Shown here: one piece after another, positions 18,906 to 26,894 of the stretch | How the letters are laid out: each line of letters starts with the position of its first letter | How positions within the stretch are numbered: the first letter of the stretch is position 1 | From: a virus | Virus record (IMG/VR): IMGVR_UViG_3300042344_000022 | Coordinates: 1-64,000 of that record | Length of the DNA: 64,000 nucleotides | Strand: one strand, 5' to 3' | Translations under genes and position numbers: made by a program | Notes under the pieces: generated by a model | What the model saw: only the letters and a program-made list of their open reading frames with translations | What the model was told of the DNA's origin: nothing | Databases searched by the model: none

Positions 18906-19676
18906 ATGGAAATTCGTTTTGATTCAAGTGATTTTGTTGAACAAGTAGATATAGACTTTCAAGATGGTGCGGGACCTGTTCCCGCCCATCAGCATATCAG
19001 AGGTGGTGGATGGGTTGCTGAAACTGCCAAGGTAGACGATAACTGTTATATCGGTCCATTTGCCATGGTATATGGTGAAGCAAGAGTATCAGAGAACGTT
19101 ATCATCAATGATTATGCTAGAGTATATGGCAACGCCAAGATATATGGTAGAGCAAAAGTATATGGTGACTGTCAGGTATATGAAGAAGCACAAGTTTATG
19201 GTGATGCAAGAGTAAGCGGACACTCTAAAGTATATGGTAAAGTCAAAGTAATGGATAATGCCATGGTCTATGATTACTCAGAGGTTTATGGTGATGCCAT
19301 CGTTCGTAACAATGCAGAGGTTCTAAACTACGCTAAAGTATATGGTGGTGCTGATATATACGATTCCTTGAAAGTATATGCTAACAGTGTAGTCACCAGA
19401 AAACCTAAGGCATGTTATGGGTTTGATTATAACGTAACGATTACAGATCATCATATCTGCCTAGGTTGTGTAGTTATACCACCAAAGTTTATTGATACTA
19501 CTGCTAAAAAGATTGTAAGAATGATGGGGTATCATCCCGATGAAGCAGTTAAATGGGTACAGGCTCTAAAGTATGTTGCCGAGTTTCATGGATGCACAGA
19601 TAGAGAAGAAGATATCGAAGCATATGACGAACGTAAAATTATAACCGATTTGCTAAATGCTAGAGTAGGATTATGA
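18906..19676 (+). CDS. Left-handed beta-helix (hexapeptide-repeat) protein
   Basis: Start chosen at the ATG with GGAG 7 bases upstream, giving 256 residues; an in-frame ATG at 18879 lies inside the previous gene. Residues about 35-175 are a run of hexapeptide turns of the type VYGDAR, IYGRAK, VYGDCQ and VYGKVK, diagnostic of a left-handed parallel beta-helix as in acyltransferases and bactofilin-like proteins. No acyltransferase catalytic His is obvious. The C-terminal about 75 residues are helical (KKIVRMMGYHPDEAVKW, YDERKIITDLL). Between the giant baseplate protein and the fibres, it may be a stiff trimeric connector or a sugar-modifying enzyme. The fold is clear, the function is not. Confidence 0.75.
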   Translation: MEIRFDSSDFVEQVDIDFQDGAGPVPAHQHIRGGGWVAETAKVDDNCYIGPFAMVYGEARVSENVIINDYARVYGNAKIYGRAKVYGDCQVYEEAQVYGDARVSGHSKVYGKVKVMDNAMVYDYSEVYGDAIVRNNAEVLNYAKVYGGADIYDSLKVYANSVVTRKPKACYGFDYNVTITDHHICLGCVVIPPKFIDTTAKKIVRMMGYHPDEAVKWVQALKYVAEFHGCTDREEDIEAYDERKIITDLLNARVGL

Positions 19677-19876
19677 GCAAAGAAGCTAAAACAGACATTC
19701 CAGGCATCTACAGAAGCCCCGAAGGATTTCTTATAAATAAAGATAATAAATCTCTTGCTGCATACAAGGCTAGAAAAACAAGAGACAGGGAACTAGACAC
19801 CGTAAAAGAAGAAGTATCCTCAATCAAGGAAGACTTACGAGAAATTAAAGAACTTCTAAAAGGACTGGTAAAGTAA
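19673..19876 (+). CDS. Small coiled-coil protein preceding the fibre gene
   Basis: 67 residues, beginning in an ATGA overlap with the beta-helix gene. The first half reads DIPGIYRSPEGFLINKDNKS; the second half is a charged helix with heptad-like spacing (LDTVKEEVSSIKEDLREIKELL), probably a short coiled coil. No homolog recognised. Tight coupling on both sides makes it a real gene. The codons for FLINK contain a perfect TATAAATA late-promoter motif for the downstream fibre. Confidence 0.7.
   Translation: MSKEAKTDIPGIYRSPEGFLINKDNKSLAAYKARKTRDRELDTVKEEVSSIKEDLREIKELLKGLVK
19732..19739 (+). promoter_or_regulatory. Perfect late promoter TATAAATA inside the 67-residue gene
   Basis: Exact consensus octamer within coding sequence, 138 bases upstream of the fibre gene start. 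Predicted +1 is near 19745. It could give the fibre genes a transcript separate from the baseplate unit. Confidence 0.5.
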
Positions 19877-19877
19877 C

Positions 19878-21803
19878 ATGGGATTAGCAAACGTAAACCT
19901 TACTGACACATTTGATCAGTGGAGAGTCAAAACAAACCAGATCATTCTATATGCTAATGAACAGCATGAGAAGATGAACTTGGTGTTTCAGACAACCAAT
20001 TCTGTTTATGTCCAATCAAACACCGACAATGTTAGACTATCCGCAGCATATGTAGTAACCAATGCAGCCTTTACACAGTCAAACACAGATAACGTTAGAC
20101 TTACACAGGCATACAACGTATTAAATGCAGCTTATACCTCAGCTAATGCCAACTATGTAGTCACTAATTCAGCATTCACCCAGTCAAATACAGATAACGT
20201 TCGACTATCAGCCGCATATGTTGTGCTAAACTCAGCATTCACCCAGTCAAATACCGACAATGTTAGACTAAGTGCGGCTTATGTTGTTCTTAATGCCGCC
20301 TTCACTCAGGCTAATACAGATAACGTCCGCCTGTCTGCGGCTTTTGTCTCTGGTAATGCCAACTATGTCGTATCGAATAGTGCATTCACTGTTGCCAATT
20401 CAGGCTTCGGTCGTGTCAATTCCGTATATACTTTTGCTAACGGCATCTATGACTTTGCAAACAACATTAACATTAACGTTGCATCAGCTTACACGGTAAC
20501 TAATTCATCATATGTTACTGCTAACGCAGGCTTTACAAAAGCAAATGACGCATACAGCCTAGCAATGACATTGGGATCAAATGCTGCTAATGCTTATGCC
20601 GATTATCAGAATAATTATAACCTAATTAACGCATCTTTCACTGTAGGTAACGCATCTTTCGGTAGAGCAAACAGCATCTACGGTGTTTTGAATACAGCTT
20701 TTGGTGTTACTAATTCAGTCTATACACAAGCCAACACCGATAACGTCCGCCTGTCGGCAGCCTTTGTGGTATTGAATGCTGCATACACCTCTGTAAATGC
20801 CAACTATGTAGTTACTAATGCAGCATATGGTACTGCTAATGCTGGCTTCACTGCCGCAAACCAAGCTGGTGTTGTAGCCAACGCAGTAAACACATTCTCA
20901 ATTGCAACGTATGTAAGAAAAGCTGGTGACACTGTTAGTGGTGATCTAGTAGTTACTGGTAACCTAACGATCTCTGGCGTCACAACTTATGCTAATACAC
21001 AGCAACTAAATGTTGGTGATAATATTATCACACTAAATGCTGATCTACCAATAGGTACGGCACCATCACAAGATGCTGGTATTGAAATCAATCGTGGTTC
21101 ATCAACTAACGTAGCACTACTATGGGATGAAGCAACTGACGTTTGGGAATTTACAAACGACGGAACTAACTATAGAAGAATTGCATCTAACTCTGATATT
21201 GAATCAGTAGTTCAAAATACAACCGCTGCATTTGCTAAAGCTAACGGTGTTTCTGCTGGTGCTAATGGATATACAGTTCAAGTTGGTGCTGCTGGTAATA
21301 CCTATGCTACTGCAATGGCAACTAGTGGAAATGCTTATGCACTATCTGTAGCCACATCTATCGGTGCATCTGGTAATGGATACGCACAGCAAGTAGGCGC
21401 ATCAGCAAATGCATTTGCCGCTGCCACTTATGCACCTCTATCATCACCATCAATTTCTAGCCCTACATTCACAGGTACGGTTACAGTTAATGCTAACATT
21501 AGAAATCAGACACTAACTGATGGTGCCACAATCAATTGGGACGTTTCAGTTGGACAGGTTGCATATGTTACACTTGGTGGTAATAGAACAATTGCAGCGC
21601 CAACTAACCTCAGAGTTGGTACATATATACTACATGTGATACAGGATGGTACTGGCAGCAGAACACTAACATGGAATGCTGTATTCAAATGGCCAGCTGG
21701 TGTCGCACCAATCCTGACAACGGCTGCAAATCGTCGTGACTTGTTCTCATTCGTATGTGATGGCACAAATCTATACGGTTCATTCCTACCAGACGTTAGA
21801 TAA
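19878..21803 (+). CDS. Repetitive tail-fibre-like structural protein
   Basis: 641 residues. The N-terminus NLTDTFDQWRVKTNQIILYANEQ looks like a virion-anchoring segment. Residues about 45-340 are short repeats alternating NAAF/NSAF/NAAY with TQSNTDNVRLSAAYV, probably a long trimeric coiled or helical shaft. After residue 350 a beta domain follows (GDLVVTGNLTISG, LNVGDNIITLNADLP, LLWDEATDVWEFTNDGTNYRRI). The end (WDVSVGQVAYVTLGGNRTIAAPTNLRVGTYILHVIQDGTGSRTL paraphrases a known fibre tip type) closes the protein. It resembles cyanophage fibre proteins. Function as a fibre or whisker is inferred from repeat type and context. Confidence 0.75.
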   Translation: MGLANVNLTDTFDQWRVKTNQIILYANEQHEKMNLVFQTTNSVYVQSNTDNVRLSAAYVVTNAAFTQSNTDNVRLTQAYNVLNAAYTSANANYVVTNSAFTQSNTDNVRLSAAYVVLNSAFTQSNTDNVRLSAAYVVLNAAFTQANTDNVRLSAAFVSGNANYVVSNSAFTVANSGFGRVNSVYTFANGIYDFANNININVASAYTVTNSSYVTANAGFTKANDAYSLAMTLGSNAANAYADYQNNYNLINASFTVGNASFGRANSIYGVLNTAFGVTNSVYTQANTDNVRLSAAFVVLNAAYTSVNANYVVTNAAYGTANAGFTAANQAGVVANAVNTFSIATYVRKAGDTVSGDLVVTGNLTISGVTTYANTQQLNVGDNIITLNADLPIGTAPSQDAGIEINRGSSTNVALLWDEATDVWEFTNDGTNYRRIASNSDIESVVQNTTAAFAKANGVSAGANGYTVQVGAAGNTYATAMATSGNAYALSVATSIGASGNGYAQQVGASANAFAAATYAPLSSPSISSPTFTGTVTVNANIRNQTLTDGATINWDVSVGQVAYVTLGGNRTIAAPTNLRVGTYILHVIQDGTGSRTLTWNAVFKWPAGVAPILTTAANRRDLFSFVCDGTNLYGSFLPDVR

Positions 21804-21816
21804 GCGAGTTGCTTGA

Positions 21817-22992
21817 ATGTTTGTATTTCCGATATTAAGACCAACTAAGATCATCAACATTAGTTCAGCAACGAACAATGTTGATCTATATACACAGGCG
21901 GGTAATCCAACCTATCCTCTTAATGTTTTCTGTTTCGTTAATGCTAATATCGGTTCGTCAAATCCTTCTACACCAGCATTCAAAACTAGTTCGTCATGGA
22001 CTGGTGGTTCATTGCTCTATATCGAAAACAATGCAACGATTACTGGCTCAACAGGAACAGCCGGCGCAACTGGTACAACAGGAACAACTGGTGACACAGG
22101 TACTACAGGCTCTACAGGTTCATCTGGTTCAGCAGGACATGGCGGCCATGGTGGCGGTGGTGCTCATGCTTCTGGTGCCTCGACATCTGGTGCAGGTCAT
22201 GGAGGCGGTGGTGGCGCTGGCGAAACAGGCGGAACTGGTGGTCCTGGAGGAACAGGCGGCACAGGCGGACCTGGTGGTACTGGAGGAACTGGTGGTACAG
22301 GCGGCATATCATTTCAAGCCGATGCTGCGACTGGAACAGCACTCATTCTAAACAACAATAACACAATTACTGGTGGTTCTGGCGGATCAGGAGGTCCTGG
22401 AGGTCCTGGTGGACTAGGAGGATCTGGAGGACCAGGCGGTTCAGGAGGACCTGGTGGTTCTGGTGGTGGTGGAGGCGGCGGAGGCGGCGGTGCTGCACAC
22501 GGCTACGGTAGTCATCACGTTTATGTTTATTACGCCGTAGGTCATCACGGTGGCCATATTACTGCCGGTGGTGGCGGTGGTGGCGGTGGTGCAGGTACAG
22601 GCGGCCATGGCGCAGGCGGCGGTGGCCCAGGCGGCGGCCATGGTGCAAGTAATAACGGTGCTGGTGGTGGCGGTGGTCACGCCGATTACGGTGGAAACAA
22701 CAACCACAGTCATGTTAGAGGTGGTACAGGTGGTCACGGCGGTGGCTTTGGCGCCGGCGGAGGACACGGACATGCAGGACATGGTGGCGGTTCTCACAGC
22801 GGTCATGCTGGTGCAGCCGGAGGTGGTGCAGGTGCTACAGGACCTACAGGTTCTACAGGTCCAACAGGACCAGGCGGCGCACAAGGATCCACGGGTTCAG
22901 CAGGTGCATCTGGCTCACAAGGCAATGCTATCACAGGCAATACAAACATCAGATATATCAATCAAGGCACAAGAAACGGGCCAGTATCTTAA
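21817..22992 (+). CDS. Gly/His-rich collagen-like adhesin candidate
   Basis: 391 residues. Residues about 1-75 form an ordinary globular domain (IINISSATNNVDLYTQAG, GGSLLYIENNATITG). From there, most of the chain is Gly-X-X repeat: first TGSTGTAGATGTTG, then GGTGGPGG blocks interrupted by a short non-repeat strand (FQADAATGTALILNNNNTITG), then Gly-rich runs with about 21 His (GHGGHGGG, GHGHAGHGGG), closing with collagen-like GPTGSTGPTGPGG. Such stretches can form polyglycine-II helices, as in the gp38 adhesin of phage S16. The ATG has only a weak ribosome-binding site and follows the fibre stop by 13 bases. A role as fibre-tip receptor binder is inference. Confidence 0.65.
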   Translation: MFVFPILRPTKIINISSATNNVDLYTQAGNPTYPLNVFCFVNANIGSSNPSTPAFKTSSSWTGGSLLYIENNATITGSTGTAGATGTTGTTGDTGTTGSTGSSGSAGHGGHGGGGAHASGASTSGAGHGGGGGAGETGGTGGPGGTGGTGGPGGTGGTGGTGGISFQADAATGTALILNNNNTITGGSGGSGGPGGPGGLGGSGGPGGSGGPGGSGGGGGGGGGGAAHGYGSHHVYVYYAVGHHGGHITAGGGGGGGGAGTGGHGAGGGGPGGGHGASNNGAGGGGGHADYGGNNNHSHVRGGTGGHGGGFGAGGGHGHAGHGGGSHSGHAGAAGGGAGATGPTGSTGPTGPGGAQGSTGSAGASGSQGNAITGNTNIRYINQGTRNGPVS

Positions 22993-23007
22993 AGGGAACA
23001 ATAAGAA

Positions 23008-23526
23008 ATGAATCTAGGATACAGAATAGTTAAAGCGGACTCATCAGAGCATGGCATTCTTGTTCGCTATTGGACAGACAAAGTAACAGAAATGGATTTG
23101 GCCACATCCTTCAATGAAGATGGTACTGTAAAAGTAAACGCTGATGGTTATCCACTATCAACCAGAACAGATGTGTTCATGAGCATTTACGAAACACCAG
23201 CACCATCATATGAACAGATTGTAAAAGACATCATTCTAAGAGCACCTATCGATTGGCTCAAATTGCAAGAGAGTATTGTTGATGTTAATGTTGATACTAA
23301 ACTTGCAGAACTAAAAGAACATGTTGGTGACACAGGAACATTTACACTAGAAGATGTAGAAGCCTTGCGTCTGGAATCAAGTCAACAGGCAGTAGCAAAT
23401 GTTAATGCTGATATAACCGAAACTGTTCGCATCTTTGATTACGCTAACAGTGATCCTAAGATTTCGTCAGCTTTTGCCAATCTAGTTATTCATGCAATTC
23501 ATACAGGAACAACTATTCCTCTTTAA
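23008..23526 (+). CDS. Fibre-island protein of unknown function (possible assembly factor)
   Basis: 172 residues, soluble. The N-terminal half is a small beta domain (LGYRIVKADSSEHGILVRYW, GYPLSTRTDVFMSIYETPAPS); the second half is helical (IVKDIILRAPIDWLKLQES, LEDVEALRLESSQ). The layout resembles the protein at 33923-34417, which also lies after an adhesin/oxygenase group, and small fibre-associated proteins of other T4 relatives. AAGGGA is placed about 11 bases before the ATG. I do not recognise a named family. A chaperone or fibre-assembly role is only suggested by the neighbours. Confidence 0.6.
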   Translation: MNLGYRIVKADSSEHGILVRYWTDKVTEMDLATSFNEDGTVKVNADGYPLSTRTDVFMSIYETPAPSYEQIVKDIILRAPIDWLKLQESIVDVNVDTKLAELKEHVGDTGTFTLEDVEALRLESSQQAVANVNADITETVRIFDYANSDPKISSAFANLVIHAIHTGTTIPL

Positions 23527-23537
23527 GGATTATAACA

Positions 23538-24155
23538 ATGCGTTATGGTGAAGTGTCAAATGATTTGTTTATGAGAAGAAGGATGACACCTTCTAACTTT
23601 TGGATTGATGGTGTGTTTGATGATTCGGAGATAGGTAATATAGCAAACTATTGTGAAACTCTAGAATTGAATGATGCCAAGATTGTTACCGATGAGTATG
23701 TCAATCAGGTTAGAATTTCTAAAGTGGCATTTATCGGTAAAGATGATACCACAGAATGGTTTTACAATAAGTTTAACCATGTGATCAATAGAGTTAATAA
23801 CAACTATTATGGGTTCGATCTACATGGCTATGAGTCGATACAATACACGACATATGATAAAGACGGAAAGTTTGAGTGGCACACTGACTTATTGTATGAT
23901 GAAAATCTTGGTAATACTAAGAACAGTGACACACGAAAGTTAAGTTTAGTTATGTTGCTGAATACACCTGGCGAAGATTTTACTGGTGGTGAGTTTTTGA
24001 TCAATACTGGTAAAGAAGAAGATGCTATTACGATTGCCATGAAACGAGGAACCATTGTATCATTTCCTTCTTTCATTCCTCATAAGGTAGCACCTGTCAC
24101 ATCTGGAGTCAGAAAGTCTTTGGTTATCTGGGTAGAGGGACCCAAGTTTAGATAA
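23538..24155 (+). CDS. 2-oxoglutarate/Fe(II) dioxygenase, prolyl-4-hydroxylase type
   Basis: 205 residues with a complete double-stranded beta-helix oxygenase signature: iron ligands H115 and D117 (FEWHTDLLY) and H182 (FIPHKVAP), and R192 (GVRKSLVIW) for 2-oxoglutarate. LNTPGEDFTGGEFLI is the typical strand between them. Such enzymes hydroxylate prolyl or other side chains using O2 and 2-oxoglutarate. It lies one gene after the Gly/His-rich collagen-like protein, which contains GPGG and GPTG triplets and is a plausible substrate (inference). AAGGAT before the ATG supports the start. Its stop is part of a late promoter. Confidence 0.85.
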   Translation: MRYGEVSNDLFMRRRMTPSNFWIDGVFDDSEIGNIANYCETLELNDAKIVTDEYVNQVRISKVAFIGKDDTTEWFYNKFNHVINRVNNNYYGFDLHGYESIQYTTYDKDGKFEWHTDLLYDENLGNTKNSDTRKLSLVMLLNTPGEDFTGGEFLINTGKEEDAITIAMKRGTIVSFPSFIPHKVAPVTSGVRKSLVIWVEGPKFR

Positions 24156-24158
24156 ATA
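24151..24158 (+). promoter_or_regulatory. Late promoter element GATAAATA
   Basis: Contains the TAA stop (24153-24155) of the oxygenase gene; predicted +1 near 24164. A second late motif follows 28 bases later. The pair would drive the fibre genes from 24210 onward. Confidence 0.6.
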
Positions 24159-24185
24159 CTAAAGGAATTGCTTATTATGAGAAGG

Positions 24186-24193
24186 TCTAAATA
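24186..24193 (+). promoter_or_regulatory. Second late promoter element TCTAAATA in a small inverted repeat
   Basis: Lies 17 bases before the ATG at 24210; predicted +1 near 24199. GCTTATT at 24170-24176 and AATAAGC at 24190-24196 form an inverted repeat that overlaps the motif, so an RNA from the upstream promoter could fold here. Confidence 0.5.
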
Positions 24194-24209
24194 AGCAAAA
24201 GGGAAACAA

Positions 24210-24554
24210 ATGTCCGAGTATGTAGAACTATACATAGACAAAGGCGCAGACTTCTATACTACCATCGATATCACCGATGATGACACAAACTTGCCCCAAG
24301 ATTTGAACGGTTATACTATTAGAGGAAGCCTCAAGAGGTCTCTAGTATCTCCTAATGCATCTGCATCATTTGTATGCACCACTGATACAGCAAATAGCAA
24401 CGGTACGATTTTCATTTCAATGTCAGCAGCTAATACAGCCAACCTAAAGGTCGGAACGTATTTCTTTGACATTTTGACTATTGTTAATGTAGGTAATACT
24501 CGTTCAAGATTGATTGAAGGCGTTGTCCATGTAACACCATCCATCACAGGATAA
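24210..24554 (+). CDS. Small beta-rich structural protein of the fibre island
   Basis: 114 residues predicted as a beta sandwich: ELYIDKGADFYTTIDITDDD, GYTIRGSLKRSL, NGTIFISMSAANTANLKVGTYFFDI and LIEGVVHVTPSITG. This pattern, with K-x-G-T-Y near the end, resembles small Ig-like or BppU-like phage baseplate/fibre accessory proteins. GGGAAAC precedes the ATG. It is the first gene after two late promoters and is followed closely by another small structural gene and a fibre gene. Role as an attachment or accessory fibre protein is inferred. Confidence 0.65.
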   Translation: MSEYVELYIDKGADFYTTIDITDDDTNLPQDLNGYTIRGSLKRSLVSPNASASFVCTTDTANSNGTIFISMSAANTANLKVGTYFFDILTIVNVGNTRSRLIEGVVHVTPSITG

Positions 24555-24559
24555 GTTAT

Positions 24560-24799
24560 ATGTCAATCAAGATTACACCTAAGCAAACTAAGGTTAACGT
24601 CACTACGACACCTAAGAATAGGATCACCATAAATACTGGTGGTGGTGGTAGTGCATTACCCTCAAATATTGATACACTTGTAGAACTAAAAGATGTTAAT
24701 GCAACAAATATAGCTAACACCAATACAGTTGTTTACGACCAGGCAACAGGAAAGTTTGTTATTAGAGAACTGCCTATTGTAAACGGAGGAGATTTTTAA
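24560..24799 (+). CDS. Small structural protein before a fibre gene
   Basis: 79 residues. The N-terminus (IKITPKQTKVNVTTTPKN) is basic and strand-forming, followed by a Gly linker and a segment VELKDVNATNIANTNTVVYDQATGKFVIREL, which resembles a repeat seen inside longer phage fibres. It ends GGDF, like the GGGF end of the next protein. AGGAT precedes the ATG, and it sits 5 bases after the upstream stop. Probably a short adaptor or spike component; no named family. Confidence 0.6.
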   Translation: MSIKITPKQTKVNVTTTPKNRITINTGGGGSALPSNIDTLVELKDVNATNIANTNTVVYDQATGKFVIRELPIVNGGDF

Positions 24800-24802
24800 G
24801 GC

Positions 24803-26239
24803 ATGTCAAATACCATCATTCAAATCAAGCGTTCTAGTACCACCGGAACGCCACCTGGCGGTTCGCTCCAGCAAGCGGAATTAGCCTATTCATATCAGTC
24901 TGGCAAACTTTTCATTGGTTCTGCTAATGGTCTGGACGTTATCACGATTGGTGGTAAGTATTTCCTAGATCAGTCTAATGCAGCCTTTGATGTAATCAAC
25001 TCTGCTTATGGTGTAGTCAATGCTGCCTACACTATGGCAAACATGAATTACACCACAACTAATGCGGCATATGCAGTTCTTAACGCTGCTTATACAAGTT
25101 CTAATGCCAACTATGTTGTTTCTAACGCTTCGTTCGATAAGTTAAACTCTGCATTTACAGTTCTCAATGCAGCCTATACTTCCGCAAATGCTAACTACGT
25201 TGTAACTAACGCCGCATACACCTCCTCTAATGCTGGCTATACGGTTGCTAACGCTGCATTTGATCTAGCTAATACCAAGTTCGCATCTGCTGGTGGTACA
25301 ATCACTGGTAATGTTAATATCGTCGGCGACCTTACACTTTCTGGCAACACTTTCGTAGTAGATGCAGAAGTTCTAAGAGTTTCTGATTCGATGATCTACT
25401 TGGCAGGTAACAACTATACGACCGATATTGTTGATATTGGTTTTGTTGCCAACTATAATAACGGTTCAGCCAATCTACATACCGGTCTTTATCGTGAGCA
25501 TTCTACTAAAGAATACTATCTATTCCAAGGCTATAACCAAGAACCTGATAACAATCATATCGATCCTACGGCCAACGGCTTCCAGCTAGCCGTTCTTAAT
25601 GCCGATATCATCACTGGCAATCTAAGACTTAACGGCGCTAACGCATACGTTTGGATCAAGACAAACTTCGATACCACAAACGCTGCCTATACAATGGCAA
25701 ACATGAACTATACGGTAACTAATGCCGCATATGTAATGGCCAATCAGAACTATCTTACAACTAATGCCGCATATGATGTAGTTAATGCTGCCTATACAAT
25801 GGCAAATATGAACTACACAGTTACAAATGCTGCATATACATCATCAAACGCTGCATACGTTGTCGTTAATGCAGCTTATACATCAATCAATGCTGGTTAC
25901 ACTGTAGCCAACGCAGCATTCAATACAGCTAACGTTGCTGATCAACATGCTGCTAACGCTTCTTACATGAACACTGGTACTGTTCCAGAGGCTCTAGTTG
26001 TTGGTAACTACCGCAATATCACTGGTCTAGGTAACGTAACAATCGGCACATGGACTGCTAATACAATCGGCGTGCCATGGGGTGGTACTGGTAACACAAC
26101 CTTCACGACCAATGGTGTCCTATTCGGTAATGCAACTGGTCCTCTACAGGTTACTGGTGCTGGTACAGAAGGACAAGTGCTACAAGCCAGCGCATCAGGC
26201 GTACCATTCTTTGGTATCCTAGACGGAGGCGGTTTCTAA
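24803..26239 (+). CDS. Fibre-like protein with NAAY repeats, anchor type A
   Basis: 478 residues. The N-terminus (IIQIKRSSTTGTPPGGSL, QAELAYSYQSGKLFIG) is the common phage-fibre head module shared with the protein at 26894. Two blocks of NAAYT/NYTTTNAAY repeats flank a 90-residue domain (SDSMIYLAGNNY, DIVDIGFVANY, TGLYREHSTKEYYLF, NADIITGNLRLNGA) that recurs in the fibres at 27845 and 38844. The C-terminus has the VPWGGTGNTTFTTNGVLFGN motif known from many phage fibres and ends GGGF. It probably forms a trimeric side fibre. Confidence 0.75.
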   Translation: MSNTIIQIKRSSTTGTPPGGSLQQAELAYSYQSGKLFIGSANGLDVITIGGKYFLDQSNAAFDVINSAYGVVNAAYTMANMNYTTTNAAYAVLNAAYTSSNANYVVSNASFDKLNSAFTVLNAAYTSANANYVVTNAAYTSSNAGYTVANAAFDLANTKFASAGGTITGNVNIVGDLTLSGNTFVVDAEVLRVSDSMIYLAGNNYTTDIVDIGFVANYNNGSANLHTGLYREHSTKEYYLFQGYNQEPDNNHIDPTANGFQLAVLNADIITGNLRLNGANAYVWIKTNFDTTNAAYTMANMNYTVTNAAYVMANQNYLTTNAAYDVVNAAYTMANMNYTVTNAAYTSSNAAYVVVNAAYTSINAGYTVANAAFNTANVADQHAANASYMNTGTVPEALVVGNYRNITGLGNVTIGTWTANTIGVPWGGTGNTTFTTNGVLFGNATGPLQVTGAGTEGQVLQASASGVPFFGILDGGGF

Positions 26240-26264
26240 TTCTCATATAAGTGGAGTCTAAACT

Positions 26265-26894
26265 ATGAGTGATCCAAACAAGTATATAAATTATTACGTT
26301 GAAAATTCCATGACTATGGTGCATGAATACATCAACACTTTGCTACAAACAAAGACACAGTTGAGAGTATTGGAAGATCAAGTAAAGGAGAAGGATACCG
26401 CTATTGCTTCGTTACAGAATGAACTAAACACACACTTGAGCAATAAGCAAGAAGTTGACCGTGCGATGGCTAATGCCACAAACTGGGAAAACTCTTTCAA
26501 TGATATGAAGAACAAGGTATCTCATATGGATACTTTGAATCATCAAATCGGTGAAGCCAAGAAGATGTTAGTTGAGAAGAATGCCGAACTTACTAAAGCA
26601 CTAGGCATTATTGATGATCTAAAGAAGCAGGCAGCCGAAAAGGATGGTCAGATCAAAGAACTAAAGAAGCTGGTACCATCTGTTCCTTCACCTAAAAAAG
26701 CTGTAATAAATAAGAAGAAATCTACAACTGTAGGTGAGGAAGCGGTTAAAGAAATAAAGACTCCTGTTGCGCCATATGTGACAGGTGTTGTAGGAACTAA
26801 AGTTCCATATGAGCCTCCTAAGAAGGCTAATAATGAGGTCGCTTTAAAAGTTGTTAATGTAGTAGAGCCGGAAAACGAGACTGACGACTTTTAA
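26265..26894 (+). CDS. Coiled-coil protein in the fibre island
   Basis: 209 residues. Residues about 25-145 are a continuous charged helix with heptad spacing (LRVLEDQVKEKDTAIASLQNEL, IDDLKKQAAEKDGQIKELKK), strongly predicted as coiled coil. The last third is Lys/Pro/Val-rich and probably extended, ending in an acidic tail ETDDF. No homolog recognised. GGAG about 9 bases upstream supports the ATG. It sits between two fibre genes and overlaps the next by TAATG, so a fibritin-like or assembly role is possible but unproven. Confidence 0.6.
   Translation: MSDPNKYINYYVENSMTMVHEYINTLLQTKTQLRVLEDQVKEKDTAIASLQNELNTHLSNKQEVDRAMANATNWENSFNDMKNKVSHMDTLNHQIGEAKKMLVEKNAELTKALGIIDDLKKQAAEKDGQIKELKKLVPSVPSPKKAVINKKKSTTVGEEAVKEIKTPVAPYVTGVVGTKVPYEPPKKANNEVALKVVNVVEPENETDDF

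Noticed and set aside
20000-21300. Regular repeats considered as a CRISPR array or diversity-generating target
   Set aside because: Repeats are coding, degenerate at third positions and in frame, giving NAAF/NAAY protein repeats. No reverse transcriptase or template repeat is present.
22441-22884. Long open frame on the minus strand opposite the Gly-rich gene (and a + strand alternative frame at 22550-23011)
   Set aside because: Composition is a mirror of the Gly-codon repeats (Cys/Thr/Ala runs), with no ribosome site or family features. It is a by-product of the repetitive GGN codons.
24177-24194. Six-codon open frame (ATG AGA AGG TCT AAA TAA) as a leader peptide
   Set aside because: No ribosome site and no attenuator-like structure beyond one weak inverted repeat; too short to support.
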